64,000 nt of DNA from NCBI GenBank assembly GCA_020849795.1, contig JADZFR010000044.1, positions 120,230-184,229 on the forward strand, read 5' to 3'. This stretch comes from Planctomycetota bacterium. Lineage in GTDB: Bacteria; Planctomycetota; UBA8742; UBA2392. A program made the position numbers and the translations under genes. Numbering within the stretch: the stretch's first letter is position 1; each line of letters begins with the position of its first letter. Of the stretch, positions 7,920-17,146 are shown one piece after another. The notes beneath the pieces are model-generated. The model did not search any database and was not told the DNA's origin. It was given only the letters and a program-made list of their open reading frames with translations.

Positions 7920-10022
7920 CTAATCAGGAAAGCGCAGAATGCGCAGTTTGCCGCCCTCGACCAGGTGCAACGCGGCATCGCCGCCGGCATGCATTCCCTC
8001 TGCGGTGGCGGACTTGCGCGTCAGCACGCGGCCTGTGGCCACTTCGTAGAAGACCAGCTCAAGCCGTTCAATCGTCGCCAGCACTGTGCCGCCGAACAAC
8101 AATGCCACGGCCTGCGGCGGCACGCCCGTTCGCAGCGTATGTTCTGCAGGGCCTTGGACAGAAACGACCGTGACCAGTTGCCCAAGTGTCAACGCCAACA
8201 CCAGCCCGTCGGCCGACAGCGCCATGCGGTCGGGAGTCAGCCCCTCGCGGGCGGCAATCGCGTGCGGGTCGGGGTTGCCGAGCTCATTGACCACATAAAG
8301 GCTGTCGCGGTAACGCAGCGCAGCCGTGGGCGCGCTTGCAGCAAACGCAACTTCTTCAGGCGGCGTTGTCGGGGCGGAAAACTGCGTGCGGCGCGACTCT
8401 TTGCCCAGGGACACGAGCTCGTTCGGTGCCTTGTACAGCAGCAACTTGCCGCTCGCCCACGCGCCGAGCAGCACGCCCTCGCGCTCGACCGTAGACTGGC
8501 CGCCCCAGGGTAAAACAAGTTTTTCGCCATCCGCGCCTGCAAACGATGCGCCGGCGGGCACCGCGCGTGTCAGTTTGCCCGCAGTGTGCCATTGCCCCTG
8601 GCCCCACACGCGGCTGGTACCGCCGCGCGAGGTCACGACAAACCCGCCGGTGGCGGCCCGGGCCGCGAACGCCGGAGGCACGCACAGCAGGCTGAAACCC
8701 AGCTGGCGTTCGCGCTGCAACAGCCGCATGCTCAACTCTCCGCGTTCGTTGCCAAAGACCAGCCCGTCCGGCCCGAGCGCGCCGAAGCTGACGGCATCGC
8801 CGCCCAACGACCACTCGCTCAGGCCGTCGGGGCCAATCAACGCAGCAGCGCCCTGTGCGCCAAGGCACAGCAGCGTGCCATCCGCGAGGAACGACATGCG
8901 CGTCCAGTTCACGGGCGAGAGTTGATGTGAGCGCACATCCGCTTCGCCTGGCGCATCCAACGGGATCGACACCAGTTCCACAGCTCGGCCGGTAAGCGCA
9001 GCAGCGAACAGCGCCGTTCCGGCATCAAACAAAGCCGCGACAATCGGCGGGTCGGAGGGCCGAAATCGGTACAGCGGCTCCCAGCCAGCACCCTGATGGG
9101 CAAGCACGTCATTCCCGGCGATCACCGCCACTCCCTGGCGCGCCAGCAACTGAAGCGCTTTCAACTCGCCGCTATCTGTCGGCAGGGGGCGCGACACGGG
9201 CCGCGCAGCGCCGGGCGGGTACACGCTGACCTCGCCGGGCCTTGCCGACGCAAGCTCGGCCAGGTTGTCGCGCACACTCAGGTGGGTCCAGGCTTGCGGG
9301 TCCACAGTGTCGGGGCCGGATGCGCCAACGGCGGCCGCCTCTCCATCAACTGCGCCGCCCACAAGTCGACCGCCATGGCGCACCAGAAAGCGTTCGCCGC
9401 GGGCATCCAGGTGCAGGTCGCCAGAGTCCGAAGCCTCGGGCAGTTTCACCGTAAAGAGCAGCTTGCCTTCGCGCACGTCGTAGATTTCCAGCACGCTGAC
9501 GCGGCCCAGGGCAATGCGAACAACACCAAGCCGGTTACGGTCGCCGCTAAGCGCGCCGCAGGCCACGGCGGCGTCGGCATGGCTGCTGCCGGCAAAGCGT
9601 GCAGGGTCAGGCCTGAGTTCGCGCTGCAACAGCGGCGCCCACGGCGGCGGGCCCAGCGCCAGCGCTTCTTGAAACAGCGTGCGCGCCCGCGACTCCTGTC
9701 CCTGCGCAAAGTCCTGCGCCGCGAGGCGACACTTCTCCAGCGCCAACGCGCGCTTCTGGCGCTGCACCTCGGCGCCGGCCTGTTCGTGGGCCTGCTTCAA
9801 CTCGCTGGAGCGCGCCGCTTCGGCCTGCAGGGCGCCGTCTGCCACCAGCGCGTCGTCGCGCGCCGACTTCACGTCGCGCTGCATGTTGCGATAGGCCGAC
9901 ATGCCAAGCACTGCCAGCGTCACCAGCACCAGCGCGCACGCCCCGAAGATCACGCGCTGCAGCTTCAGCCGCGCCAGCAGGTGCGCTTCAATGTCGGTGG
10001 GTTTGATCGGCGTGTCAGGCAT
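7920..10022 (-). CDS. Membrane-anchored protein resembling the tail of a receptor kinase
   Basis: A 700-residue protein. Residues about 23-45 are a single membrane helix, followed by an Arg/Glu/Ala-rich coiled coil (about 47-110) and a large region of beta-strand character that may form a propeller (segments 'GDLHLDARGERFLVRHGG', 'GALGPDGLVFGNERGEL'). The order helix, coiled coil and 'RARTLFQEALALGP' is the arrangement seen after the kinase domain in planctomycete-type receptor kinases, but here no kinase precedes the helix. The start is ATG at 10022. No enzyme motif was seen; a scaffold or sensor role is speculation. Confidence 0.75.
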   Translation of the reverse strand: MPDTPIKPTDIEAHLLARLKLQRVIFGACALVLVTLAVLGMSAYRNMQRDVKSARDDALVADGALQAEAARSSELKQAHEQAGAEVQRQKRALALEKCRLAAQDFAQGQESRARTLFQEALALGPPPWAPLLQRELRPDPARFAGSSHADAAVACGALSGDRNRLGVVRIALGRVSVLEIYDVREGKLLFTVKLPEASDSGDLHLDARGERFLVRHGGRLVGGAVDGEAAAVGASGPDTVDPQAWTHLSVRDNLAELASARPGEVSVYPPGAARPVSRPLPTDSGELKALQLLARQGVAVIAGNDVLAHQGAGWEPLYRFRPSDPPIVAALFDAGTALFAAALTGRAVELVSIPLDAPGEADVRSHQLSPVNWTRMSFLADGTLLCLGAQGAAALIGPDGLSEWSLGGDAVSFGALGPDGLVFGNERGELSMRLLQRERQLGFSLLCVPPAFAARAATGGFVVTSRGGTSRVWGQGQWHTAGKLTRAVPAGASFAGADGEKLVLPWGGQSTVEREGVLLGAWASGKLLLYKAPNELVSLGKESRRTQFSAPTTPPEEVAFAASAPTAALRYRDSLYVVNELGNPDPHAIAAREGLTPDRMALSADGLVLALTLGQLVTVVSVQGPAEHTLRTGVPPQAVALLFGGTVLATIERLELVFYEVATGRVLTRKSATAEGMHAGGDAALHLVEGGKLRILRFPD

Positions 10023-10132
10023 TGGATTTGGGGGTTAGCGGTCAGAAACTGCTTGCGGTGTCCGATGAGTCTGCCAGTTCCAGCTTTCAACCTCTGGTCT
10101 GCGGCCACTGTCCTCAAACCGACGCTCAGAAC

Positions 10133-11518
10133 TCATGCCACGCCGAGCAGGCCCTTCACGAACGTGATCGCCTCGTCCCTGGTGCTGATGCGGCCCTCCA
10201 GCATTTCATCCTCGAGCGCCGTCAGCAGATCTTTGTAGCGCGGGCCCGGTGGCAATCCCAGCGCCTGCAAGTCATGGCCATCGATCGGCAACCTCGGCTT
10301 GAGTGCACGCTCTTCGCCCAGGCTCTTGAACTCATGCAGCTTGGCGAGCACGAACTTGTATGTCTCAAGCCGGTTCGGCCCGGCCAGGCAGTCAATCCGA
10401 TGCAGCTCAAGGTCTTCGTCAAAGTGCGGCTTGCGCAGCAGGCGCTTGAGCGTCGCAGTCTTCATCTTTGGCACATTGATGAACTTCAAGTGGTCATCGA
10501 CCAGCGACTTCACCCGCTCAATCACCTCGCCGGGGAACTTCAGGCGCGTCAACACTTCTACCGCCATTTCACCACCCAGCTTGTCGTGGCCGTGAAATGT
10601 GATTTTGCCGCCGGTGTTCACGGCGGTTGGCGGCTTGGCAATGTCGTGCAGCAATACGCCCAGCGCCAGCGTGATGGTTGCGGGCTTGAGCATCAGGTCC
10701 ATGGCCAGCAGTGTGTGCGTGAACACGTCGCCCTCGGGGTGGTGCTCGGGCGACTGCATCACGCCGACCATCGCGCTCACTTCAGGCAATACGACATCCA
10801 GCAGGCCGCACTCAAGCATCATGCGCAGGCCGCGCGATGCCCCCACGTGCGTGAACAGCTTGCTCAACTCGTCACGAATGCGCTCGGCGCTGCACACTGT
10901 CACCTGCGGGGCCATCTCGCGCACGGCTTGCCACGTGGCGTCGTCGATGTCGAAGTTCAAGCCGGCGGCAAAACGCACGGCGCGCAGCAATCGCAGCTTA
11001 TCTTCGGCAAAGCGCACGCGCGGGTCGCCGACGGCGCGGATCACGCAGGCCTTGAGGTCGCGCAGTCCGCCGACGTAGTCGTGGACTTCATTGGTTTCAG
11101 GGTTGAGAAACAGTGCGTTGATCGTGAAGTCACGCCGTGCAGCATCTTCGGGGGCGCTGGTGAACGCCACGCTGGCAGGGTGGCGGCCATCCAGGTACGG
11201 GCCATCCAGGCGAAACGTCGCTACTTCCACGTCGATCGGCAACTCGTCATCCATCACGCGAATCACGCCGAACTGCTTGCCCACGGCCACGGTGCGCCGA
11301 AACAGCGCCTCGACATCATCGGGCCTGGCCGATGTTGCGACGTCGTAGTCTTTCGGCTCGCGCCCGAGCAGCAGGTCGCGCACACAGCCGCCGGCAAGCA
11401 GCGCCTCATGCCCGTTCTGCCGCAGCGTTCGGATCACGCGGCGGGCAAGGGCGGTGACAGGGATGTTCGGCAGCTCGTGCACTTTCGCGATGATCGTTGA
11501 TTGACTGCTGCTACTCAA
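10133..11518 (-). CDS. cca: CCA tRNA nucleotidyltransferase / poly(A) polymerase family protein
   Basis: A 461-residue class II nucleotidyltransferase that adds or repairs the 3' CCA of tRNAs (the family also contains bacterial poly(A) polymerase). The N-terminal head has AGGCVRDLLLG and KDYDVATSARPDDV, with the catalytic Asp pair and a flexible loop, followed by RRDFTINAL and RFAEDKLRLLRAVRFAA. The middle has an HD-type motif (LLHDIAKP), then a helical C-terminus. The start is TTG at 11518; an internal GTG about 12 codons later is an alternative. The tRNA gene in this window already encodes CCA, so repair is the likelier duty. Confidence 0.92.
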   Translation of the reverse strand: MSSSSQSTIIAKVHELPNIPVTALARRVIRTLRQNGHEALLAGGCVRDLLLGREPKDYDVATSARPDDVEALFRRTVAVGKQFGVIRVMDDELPIDVEVATFRLDGPYLDGRHPASVAFTSAPEDAARRDFTINALFLNPETNEVHDYVGGLRDLKACVIRAVGDPRVRFAEDKLRLLRAVRFAAGLNFDIDDATWQAVREMAPQVTVCSAERIRDELSKLFTHVGASRGLRMMLECGLLDVVLPEVSAMVGVMQSPEHHPEGDVFTHTLLAMDLMLKPATITLALGVLLHDIAKPPTAVNTGGKITFHGHDKLGGEMAVEVLTRLKFPGEVIERVKSLVDDHLKFINVPKMKTATLKRLLRKPHFDEDLELHRIDCLAGPNRLETYKFVLAKLHEFKSLGEERALKPRLPIDGHDLQALGLPPGPRYKDLLTALEDEMLEGRISTRDEAITFVKGLLGVA

Positions 11519-11552
11519 TGGGAAGCCGCGTTGAACCGCAATTTTCGATCAC

Positions 11553-11607
11553 CAGTAACCCATGACCAATGCAACGGCACCCGGTTTCCATTGGGCACTG
11601 GTTACTG
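11553..11607. repeat. Imperfect inverted repeat between cca and the APC permease
   Basis: CAGTAACC (11553-11560) pairs with GGTTACTG (11600-11607), and CCAATG (11566-11571) with CATTGG (11589-11594). The element covers the 3' end of the permease gene and the gap before cca. There is no T-run, so it is not a typical terminator. A similar 'cattgaccattgagcagtg' text occurs near 63867-63889, so it may be a scattered intergenic motif. Confidence 0.45.
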
Positions 11608-12873
11608 CTCATTGCGGGTCGCATCGTGGCCATGGGCGCGGCGGGCAATCCATCTTGCGATCCAGTGCCACAAAAGGCCCGCAGCAATCAGGCCCAAGCC
11701 AGCCGCCCACACGCGCCAGTTTACCCAGAACGCCAGAAACAGGCACGCCGCAAGCCCCGCCAGCGCGATCCAGCGCGGATACATCCGCTGCCCGGGGGGC
11801 AATCGCAGGGCCGCTGCGTTGGTGATGGCGTAGTACACAAGCACTGTGAACGCGCTGAAGCTCCAGGTCGTTTTCACGTCACCGATCAGCACCAGCGCCG
11901 CGATCACAACGCCGGTCAAAATCACGGCCGGCACCGGAGTTGTGCCCGACGCGTTCACGCGCGCCAGCACCGACGGCATATCGCCGCGCCGCCCCATTGC
12001 CAGCCACATGCGCGACAGTCCCAGCACCAGGTTCAGCAACACGCCCAACATCGCGATCATGGCCCCCTGGGCCACGATCCAGGTCACGGGCCGGCTGTAG
12101 CCGGACGCAGCCGACAACGGCGCCGCCGGCACGATCGTTCCGCCCAGGCCGACCAGCACGAACGCGACCGCCGCGTACACCAGCGCGGAAAGCGCCAGTG
12201 TCACGATCATCGCGCGCGGGATGTTGCGCCGGGGGTGGCTGACTTCTTCGCCCATCGTCGCGATTCGGCCATAGCCGGTGTAAGCCACAAACGCCAGCGC
12301 CGAGGCCTCCAGCAGCCCGGGCACGCCGCCGCCAAAGAACGGGGTAAACGCGGCCCCCGACACCCGCGACGAACCGGCAAGCACAAACACCCCTAGTGCA
12401 CCACAGGCCAGCAGCACCAGTATGCCGTTGTGCCAGTTACTGCGTCGCACGCCCGACAGCACCAGAAGTGTGAATAGCACCACGGCCGTGCCGGCGACTG
12501 CCGATTGCAGCCACCGGCCATGCAAGTCCAGGGCGCGCATGAAGTACGCGGCGAACCCGAGCGCCGCCGTCGCCGCACTCGCGCTTTTAGCAAGCAGGAA
12601 CAGCCACCCGGCTGTGAAGCCCAACGACGGCGTCAGGTACTTGTATCCATACTCGTAACTGCCGCCGCTGACGGGGTGCGACGCGGCAAGCTGCGCGCTG
12701 TTCAGGCCATTGGCAGTTGCAACACAGGCAGCAATGCAAACGGCAAGCAACACCGAAGGCCCCGCGATGTCCGCAGCAATGCCAATGCTGACGAAAATCC
12801 CGGTGCCGATGATGCTGCCCATGCCCAGCAGCACGGCGCCCAACACTCCAACAGATCGATTGAGCTCCTTCAT
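11602..12873 (-). CDS. APC-superfamily amino acid permease
   Basis: A 423-residue integral membrane transporter with about 12 hydrophobic helices. The first helix carries the amino acid-polyamine-organocation signature LLGMGSIIGTGIFV, and helix 2-3 has HPVSGGSYEYGYKYL; both match the substrate-binding unwound helix of APC permeases. The conserved Gly-rich AYTGYGRIATMGEE in helix 6-7 is also present. It probably imports an amino acid by cation symport or exchange; specificity cannot be read. The ATG at 12873 gives a complete helix 1. Confidence 0.93.
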   Translation of the reverse strand: MKELNRSVGVLGAVLLGMGSIIGTGIFVSIGIAADIAGPSVLLAVCIAACVATANGLNSAQLAASHPVSGGSYEYGYKYLTPSLGFTAGWLFLLAKSASAATAALGFAAYFMRALDLHGRWLQSAVAGTAVVLFTLLVLSGVRRSNWHNGILVLLACGALGVFVLAGSSRVSGAAFTPFFGGGVPGLLEASALAFVAYTGYGRIATMGEEVSHPRRNIPRAMIVTLALSALVYAAVAFVLVGLGGTIVPAAPLSAASGYSRPVTWIVAQGAMIAMLGVLLNLVLGLSRMWLAMGRRGDMPSVLARVNASGTTPVPAVILTGVVIAALVLIGDVKTTWSFSAFTVLVYYAITNAAALRLPPGQRMYPRWIALAGLAACLFLAFWVNWRVWAAGLGLIAAGLLWHWIARWIARRAHGHDATRNEQ

Positions 12874-12959
12874 GGTTCAGCAGCTGGCGGGGGCGAAGAG
12901 GGGAGTCGATGCACCAACCACCTAGATAGCGTTGCCGGGCCATGATTGCATGAAAAAGC

Positions 12960-12991
12960 AACGCGCAGCGCCCATGAGGGCGCCGCGCGTT
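12960..12991 (-). terminator. Rho-independent terminator of the small lipoprotein gene
   Basis: A 14-bp stem with one mismatch (AACGCGC...GCGCCC pairing with GGGCGC...GCGCGTT) and a four-base loop. Read on the minus strand it is followed at once by GCTTTTTC. It lies 17 bp after the stop of the lipoprotein gene, exactly where its terminator is expected. Confidence 0.85.
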
Positions 12992-13007
12992 CAAGAGCGG
13001 TCACAGC

Positions 13008-13220
13008 TTAGGTGTTCGGCGACTCGTACAGAATGTCGCGGCTGGGGTCGTCGTAGTCGTAGTTGAAGAAGAACCGATCGACCGTGCGGTGCATCCGGTC
13101 AAGGTCTTCGTTCCATGAACGGAAGTGGTTCAAGTTGTGGTTCCAATCCACAAACGAGAAGCAGCCGCTCAGCGAAGTCGCGACCAGCACCAGCAAAAGT
13201 ACAGCTACGGGTTTACGCAT
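13008..13220 (-). CDS. Small lipoprotein
   Basis: A 70-residue protein: Met-Arg-Lys, a hydrophobic stretch, and a lipobox LSGC at about residue 19, so it should be processed by signal peptidase II and lipidated. The mature part is short, aromatic and Asp/Asn-rich (FSFVDWNHN, FFFNYDYDD). The ATG at 13220 is preferred over an upstream start at 13259 because it directly begins the signal peptide and has GGGGA upstream. Followed by a clear terminator, so it is monocistronic. Function unknown. Confidence 0.75.
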   Translation of the reverse strand: MRKPVAVLLLVLVATSLSGCFSFVDWNHNLNHFRSWNEDLDRMHRTVDRFFFNYDYDDPSRDILYESPNT

Positions 13221-13314
13221 AGAAATCCCCACCATGCCTAAAGTGGCAGCGCCACACAATTGCGAGGGGTACTCGTCTGGGGGATATGTAACTCTACCCG
13301 GGCCCTAACCGCCG

Positions 13315-13857
13315 TCAAGCCGAAATCTGCCGTGCCTTGCCGCCTGCAAACACCCGCCGCGACACAATCAACCCGGCGGCCAGAAGCGTTGCCACGCCGC
13401 TGACGCCCATGCTCCAGCCATGGCTCGCCCGGAATTCTGCCCTTTCGCCCGCGTCGGCCAGTTCGCCGTTGGTCCAAGTCGAGTTCTCGCGCAAATACTT
13501 CATGCGGGGCGCGAAATAGAATTGGGTCGCACAGGCACCGGCGAACATGATCGCGGCGACCAAGGCCATGATCTGCCACCTGCGTGTTGCACGTAAGTTG
13601 TTGTCTGGCGGCGACTTAGCAGCAAACACACAGCCCAGCAGTGCCATCCCGGCAATGATCAGCATCGGCCAGCCCAGCCGGTCAAACATGCTGCCCGCCA
13701 GCGTGTTGGCGATGTGCTTGTCGAAACCCTGCTCGCGCGAAACCCCGAAGATCACGCTGGCGGCAACGCTGGTGCCCACGGACCCACCCACGAGGATGCC
13801 CAGGCACAGGTCGGTCAAACCATGGATCAGCCGCGCGAGCTTCATGGGGCCGATCAT
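13315..13857 (-). CDS. DUF4149-like integral membrane protein
   Basis: About 180 residues with four hydrophobic helices. The pattern 'LILVGG..GTSVAASVIF', a mid-helix near 'GWPMLIIAGMALLGCVFA', a basic loop, then 'FAPRMKYLREN' and a final helix resembles the DUF4149/TMEM205-like family (family resemblance, not proven). The start is taken at ATG 13857 (MIGPMKLARL) or ATG 13845; the 56 codons upstream look non-coding and overlap the plus-strand peptide gene. Function unknown. Confidence 0.65.
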   Translation of the reverse strand: MIGPMKLARLIHGLTDLCLGILVGGSVGTSVAASVIFGVSREQGFDKHIANTLAGSMFDRLGWPMLIIAGMALLGCVFAAKSPPDNNLRATRRWQIMALVAAIMFAGACATQFYFAPRMKYLRENSTWTNGELADAGERAEFRASHGWSMGVSGVATLLAAGLIVSRRVFAGGKARQISA

Positions 13858-13947
13858 GTCTTGCCGGCGATTCGAATCCACACCCCGGCTTGTAATCGGC
13901 CAAGGGGCCGGAGCGGGCGATACTAATGGCGTGAAAGGAGACAGGCG

Positions 13948-14085
13948 ATGAAACGCACACTGGCGCAGCAGGTTCAAAGCACGGAACGGGCAACCAACGA
14001 GGTCGCGGACGTCATGCACAGCCACAAGTTTTGGCTCGCTGAACTGGTGGCAAGTGTGCTCAGCCTTGTGTTGTTCTGGCGGTAG
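13948..14085 (+). CDS. 45-residue putative membrane peptide
   Basis: ATG at 13948 is preceded by AAAGGAG with good spacing, and the frame runs to TAG at 14083-14085. The peptide begins MKRTLAQQVQ, is polar for 28 residues, then has one hydrophobic helix (WLAELVASVLSLVLFW) and ends with Arg. The strong ribosome site plus a clean single-span topology make it more than chance. It is convergent with nuoM, and its 5' side overlaps only the doubtful extension of the DUF4149-like gene. Confidence 0.55.
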   Translation: MKRTLAQQVQSTERATNEVADVMHSHKFWLAELVASVLSLVLFWR

Positions 14086-14096
14086 TGCGGACTTCG

Positions 14097-15719
14097 CTAC
14101 TCGCCGGTTGTGCGCCGCTGGTGCTTTTCCTGGATAGCTTCGGCCGCGTTGACGCTTTGCTCCAGGCCCGCTTTCACTGCCGGCTCGGTGCGGTTGAGAA
14201 ACCAGCCAGGCGCCACACCAATCAGGAAGATCATCGCAACCATCGGCAGCGAGAACGTCATCTCGGTGGCGGTGACATCCTTCAGGTTCTTGTTCTCTTC
14301 GACCTTGATTTCGCCAAAGAACACGCGCTGGTAGCTCCAGAGCATATAGATCGCGCCCAGGATCACGCCGCTGGCTGCGAACACGGCGAGCGTGCTGTGC
14401 AGGTTCCAGCTCCAGCCCTCGCGCAGGCCGTCCAGGTCGCCGCCGAACGTTCCCAGCAGAATCAGGAATTCGCCGACGAAGCCGTTGGTGCCGGGCAAGC
14501 CGACGCTGGCCAGCGTGGCGACCATGAACAGGATGGCAAACTTGGGCATGACCTTGGCGATGCCGCCGTATTCGTCAAACAGGCGCGTGTGGCGGCGCTC
14601 GTAGACAATGCCGATCAACAAGAACAGCAGGCCCGTGCTGAGGCCGTGATTGATGTTCTGGATCAGTGCGCCCTGCGTCGCGATCAAGTTGAAGCTGAAA
14701 ATCCCGAGCACGATGAAGCCCATGTGGCCGACCGAGCTGTAGGCGACCATTCGCTTCCAGTCGCCGTTGCTGAGCAACTGCGCAACCGACATCAGTGAGC
14801 CGTAAATGATGCCGACCACGGCAAGAATGCAGATCGCGGGGCCAAGCGTAATCGCCGGCTCAGGAAAGAACGGAATGGCAAATCGCAGCATGCCGTAAGT
14901 GCCCAGCTTCAGCAGCACGCCAGCCAGCACGACCGAGCCGCCCGTGGGTGCCTCGGTGTGCGCGTCGGGCAGCCACGTATGAAACGGGAACATCGGCGTC
15001 TTGACCGCGAAACTCAGCATGAACGCCAGGAAGCAGACGTACTGGGCCGTCTTGCTGAACCGCCCGTCAATCGCCATCTGTTGCAGGCGCGTGGTCAACT
15101 CGGTGATCTCGAACGTGCCGGCAAGGTTGGCCACATACAGCACAGCCAGGAACATCAGCAGTGAGCCGAGCAGTGTATAGATGAAGAACTTGATCGCTGC
15201 GTCACGGCGCCCCTGGGGGTCGCTGCCCCACACGCCGATCAGCAGGTACATCGGGATCAGCATCAGCTCAAAGAACACGTAAAACAGGAACAGGTCGAGC
15301 GCGCAGAAGCTGCCGATCACGCCGGTCTCAAGCACCAGCATCGCGATAAAGAACTCTTTCACGCGCTTGTGCACGTTGGTCGAGCACGAAAGCATGATGA
15401 TCGGGCCCAGGAACGTCGTCAGCAGCACCAGGAACAGGCTGATGCCGTCCACGCCCATCGCGTACTGGATGTTGAAGGCCGGAATCCAATCCACCTTCTC
15501 CACCATCTGGAAACTGGCGTTGCTCTTGAACTCGAACAAGATCGGCAGGCTGGCCACAAACGTGATCAGCGAGAAGAAGATGCTGGTGGCCTTGATCTCG
15601 CGGTGGCGCTTGCCGTTGATGAACGCAATGAAGATCGCGCCCACCAGCGGCAGGAACGTGATCACACTGAGGTGATGTTTCAGGTTTTGCGGGTCAAATG
15701 CCGCGGCCAAAAAGTCCAT
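14097..15719 (-). CDS. nuoM: NADH-quinone oxidoreductase subunit M
   Basis: A 540-residue, roughly 14-helix antiporter-like subunit of respiratory complex I that pumps protons. Clear signatures are MGVDGISLFLVLLTTF, the conserved Glu in FFELMLIPMYLLIGVWG, the Lys in AAIKFFIYTLLGS, FHTWLPDAHTEAPTGGSV, GVLLKLGTYG and the NHGLSTG region. The ATG at 15719 has TTGGGGCG upstream; a TTG four codons earlier is less likely. No other nuo genes are adjacent in this window, so it is split from the usual nuo cluster or is a second copy. Confidence 0.95.
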   Translation of the reverse strand: MDFLAAAFDPQNLKHHLSVITFLPLVGAIFIAFINGKRHREIKATSIFFSLITFVASLPILFEFKSNASFQMVEKVDWIPAFNIQYAMGVDGISLFLVLLTTFLGPIIMLSCSTNVHKRVKEFFIAMLVLETGVIGSFCALDLFLFYVFFELMLIPMYLLIGVWGSDPQGRRDAAIKFFIYTLLGSLLMFLAVLYVANLAGTFEITELTTRLQQMAIDGRFSKTAQYVCFLAFMLSFAVKTPMFPFHTWLPDAHTEAPTGGSVVLAGVLLKLGTYGMLRFAIPFFPEPAITLGPAICILAVVGIIYGSLMSVAQLLSNGDWKRMVAYSSVGHMGFIVLGIFSFNLIATQGALIQNINHGLSTGLLFLLIGIVYERRHTRLFDEYGGIAKVMPKFAILFMVATLASVGLPGTNGFVGEFLILLGTFGGDLDGLREGWSWNLHSTLAVFAASGVILGAIYMLWSYQRVFFGEIKVEENKNLKDVTATEMTFSLPMVAMIFLIGVAPGWFLNRTEPAVKAGLEQSVNAAEAIQEKHQRRTTGE

Positions 15720-15804
15720 CGAACGCCCCAACCGTATCGAGGCCGGATGTTAGAGGGGGGCAAACCGGATGCAAGCCTGTTTGAGGTGCGGAAACGGTCA
15801 CAGA

Positions 15805-15834
15805 ATTCTCCCCCGCCCAATGGCGGGGGAGAAT
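15805..15834. repeat. Perfect 13-bp hairpin between thrC and nuoM
   Basis: ATTCTCCCCCGCC and its exact reverse complement around the loop CAAT. It lies 19 bp after the thrC stop, so it could terminate or stabilise the thrC transcript, but no T-run follows on either strand. Its CCCCCGC core resembles the hairpin at 17147, so it may be one of a family of palindromes. Confidence 0.6.
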
Positions 15835-15853
15835 CGAGCAGCCAGGCTGGCAA

Positions 15854-17095
15854 TCACGCGATCTTCAGGTCTTTGAACGCCGACAGCGTCGGCTTGATCA
15901 CCGGTGCGTCTGGCAGCACGCCCGGCTCCATCAGTGCATCCATCGTCTTCAGGCCCTGCCCCGTGATGCACAAGACGGTGGTTTCGTCCTGGTTGAAGCG
16001 CCCGGCTTTGGCCAACTTGACGAATGTAGCGACCGTGACCCCGCCCGCGGTTTCCGTGAACAGGCCTTCGGTTTCGGCCAGCAGTTTCATGCCCTGCACA
16101 ATCTCGGCGTCGCTGACGTCGTCGCCGCCGCCGCCTGAATCCAGGCACAGCCGCGCCGCGTAAAACCCGTCGGCAGGGTTACCGATCGCGATGCTGCGGG
16201 CAATCGTGTCGGGGTTCTTCACCGGTTTGATCAGGTCAGACTTGCGTTTGATTGCGTCGGTGATGGGGTTGCACCCCGTCGCCTGCGCGCCCCAGAACTT
16301 CGTTTTGACTTCGTTTTCCAGCAGCCCGAGCTTCTCAAACTCTTTGAACGCCTTGTTCAGTTTGTTGATCAGCGAGCCGCCGGCCATGCAGACCACGACG
16401 TTGTCTGGCGCGCGCCAGCCAAGCTGCTCGGCGACTTCAAAGCCCATGCTTTTGCTGCCTTCGGCGTAGTACGCGCGCAGGTTTACGTTGACGATGCCGA
16501 TTTTCGCGTCGTTGGCGATTTCGGCGCACAGCCGGTTCACGTCGTCGTAGTGGCCGTCCACCTTGATCAGTTTCGCGCCGTAAATCTGCGTGTTCACCAC
16601 CTTGGCGCGCTCAAGCGTTTTCGGGATCAGGATGACAGCCTTCAAGCCCGCCTGCGCCGCCTGCGCCGCAACGCTGTTCGCCAGGTTGCCGGTGCTGGCG
16701 CAGCCGACCGTTTCAAAGCCGAAACGCTTGGCGCGCGCGACGCTGACGGCGACCACGCGGTCCTTGAAGCTGAGCGTGGGCACGCATACGCCATCGAACT
16801 TCACATACAGCTTGGGAAAGCCAAGGCGCTTGCCCAGGTTTTTCGCGTGATACAGCGGCGTGCCGCCGGTGTTAAAGCCGCTGACCGGCACCTGCTCAGG
16901 CAGCAGTTCGCGATAGCGCCACATGTTGAAGGCGCGCTTGGTGATGGTTTCGCGGCTGAGACCCTTCTTGACCGCGGGATAGTCGTAGATGACCTCGAGG
17001 GGCCCGAAGTCGTGTTCGCAAACGTTGATCGGGTTGTCCGCGTACTCAGTGCCGCACTCTCTGCAGCGCAGACCAACCGCCGTGGCGGTACTCAT
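15854..17095 (-). CDS. thrC: Threonine synthase
   Basis: A 413-residue PLP enzyme converting O-phosphohomoserine to threonine in the cytoplasm. The N-terminus has a CREC...CEHDFG Cys-containing segment found in one threonine synthase subgroup, then GGTPLYHAKNLGKRLG, the PLP lysine in LSFKDR, the ASTGNLANSVAA phosphate-anchor region and a C-terminal CITGQGLK motif. The ATG at 17095 is chosen because it is preceded by GGAGAG and starts the family-like sequence; the frame open to 17353 adds Arg-rich sequence read through the upstream hairpin and HEAT gene. Confidence 0.95.
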   Translation of the reverse strand: MSTATAVGLRCRECGTEYADNPINVCEHDFGPLEVIYDYPAVKKGLSRETITKRAFNMWRYRELLPEQVPVSGFNTGGTPLYHAKNLGKRLGFPKLYVKFDGVCVPTLSFKDRVVAVSVARAKRFGFETVGCASTGNLANSVAAQAAQAGLKAVILIPKTLERAKVVNTQIYGAKLIKVDGHYDDVNRLCAEIANDAKIGIVNVNLRAYYAEGSKSMGFEVAEQLGWRAPDNVVVCMAGGSLINKLNKAFKEFEKLGLLENEVKTKFWGAQATGCNPITDAIKRKSDLIKPVKNPDTIARSIAIGNPADGFYAARLCLDSGGGGDDVSDAEIVQGMKLLAETEGLFTETAGGVTVATFVKLAKAGRFNQDETTVLCITGQGLKTMDALMEPGVLPDAPVIKPTLSAFKDLKIA

Positions 17096-17146
17096 GGAAT
17101 CTCTCCATACCAAGGCCCGTGAAGGGGCAGAGCGTAGCAACAAGAA

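Noticed and set aside
13858..14025. Upstream extension of the DUF4149-like gene
   Set aside because: No ribosome site, non-family text, and overlaps the 45-residue peptide gene on the other strand.
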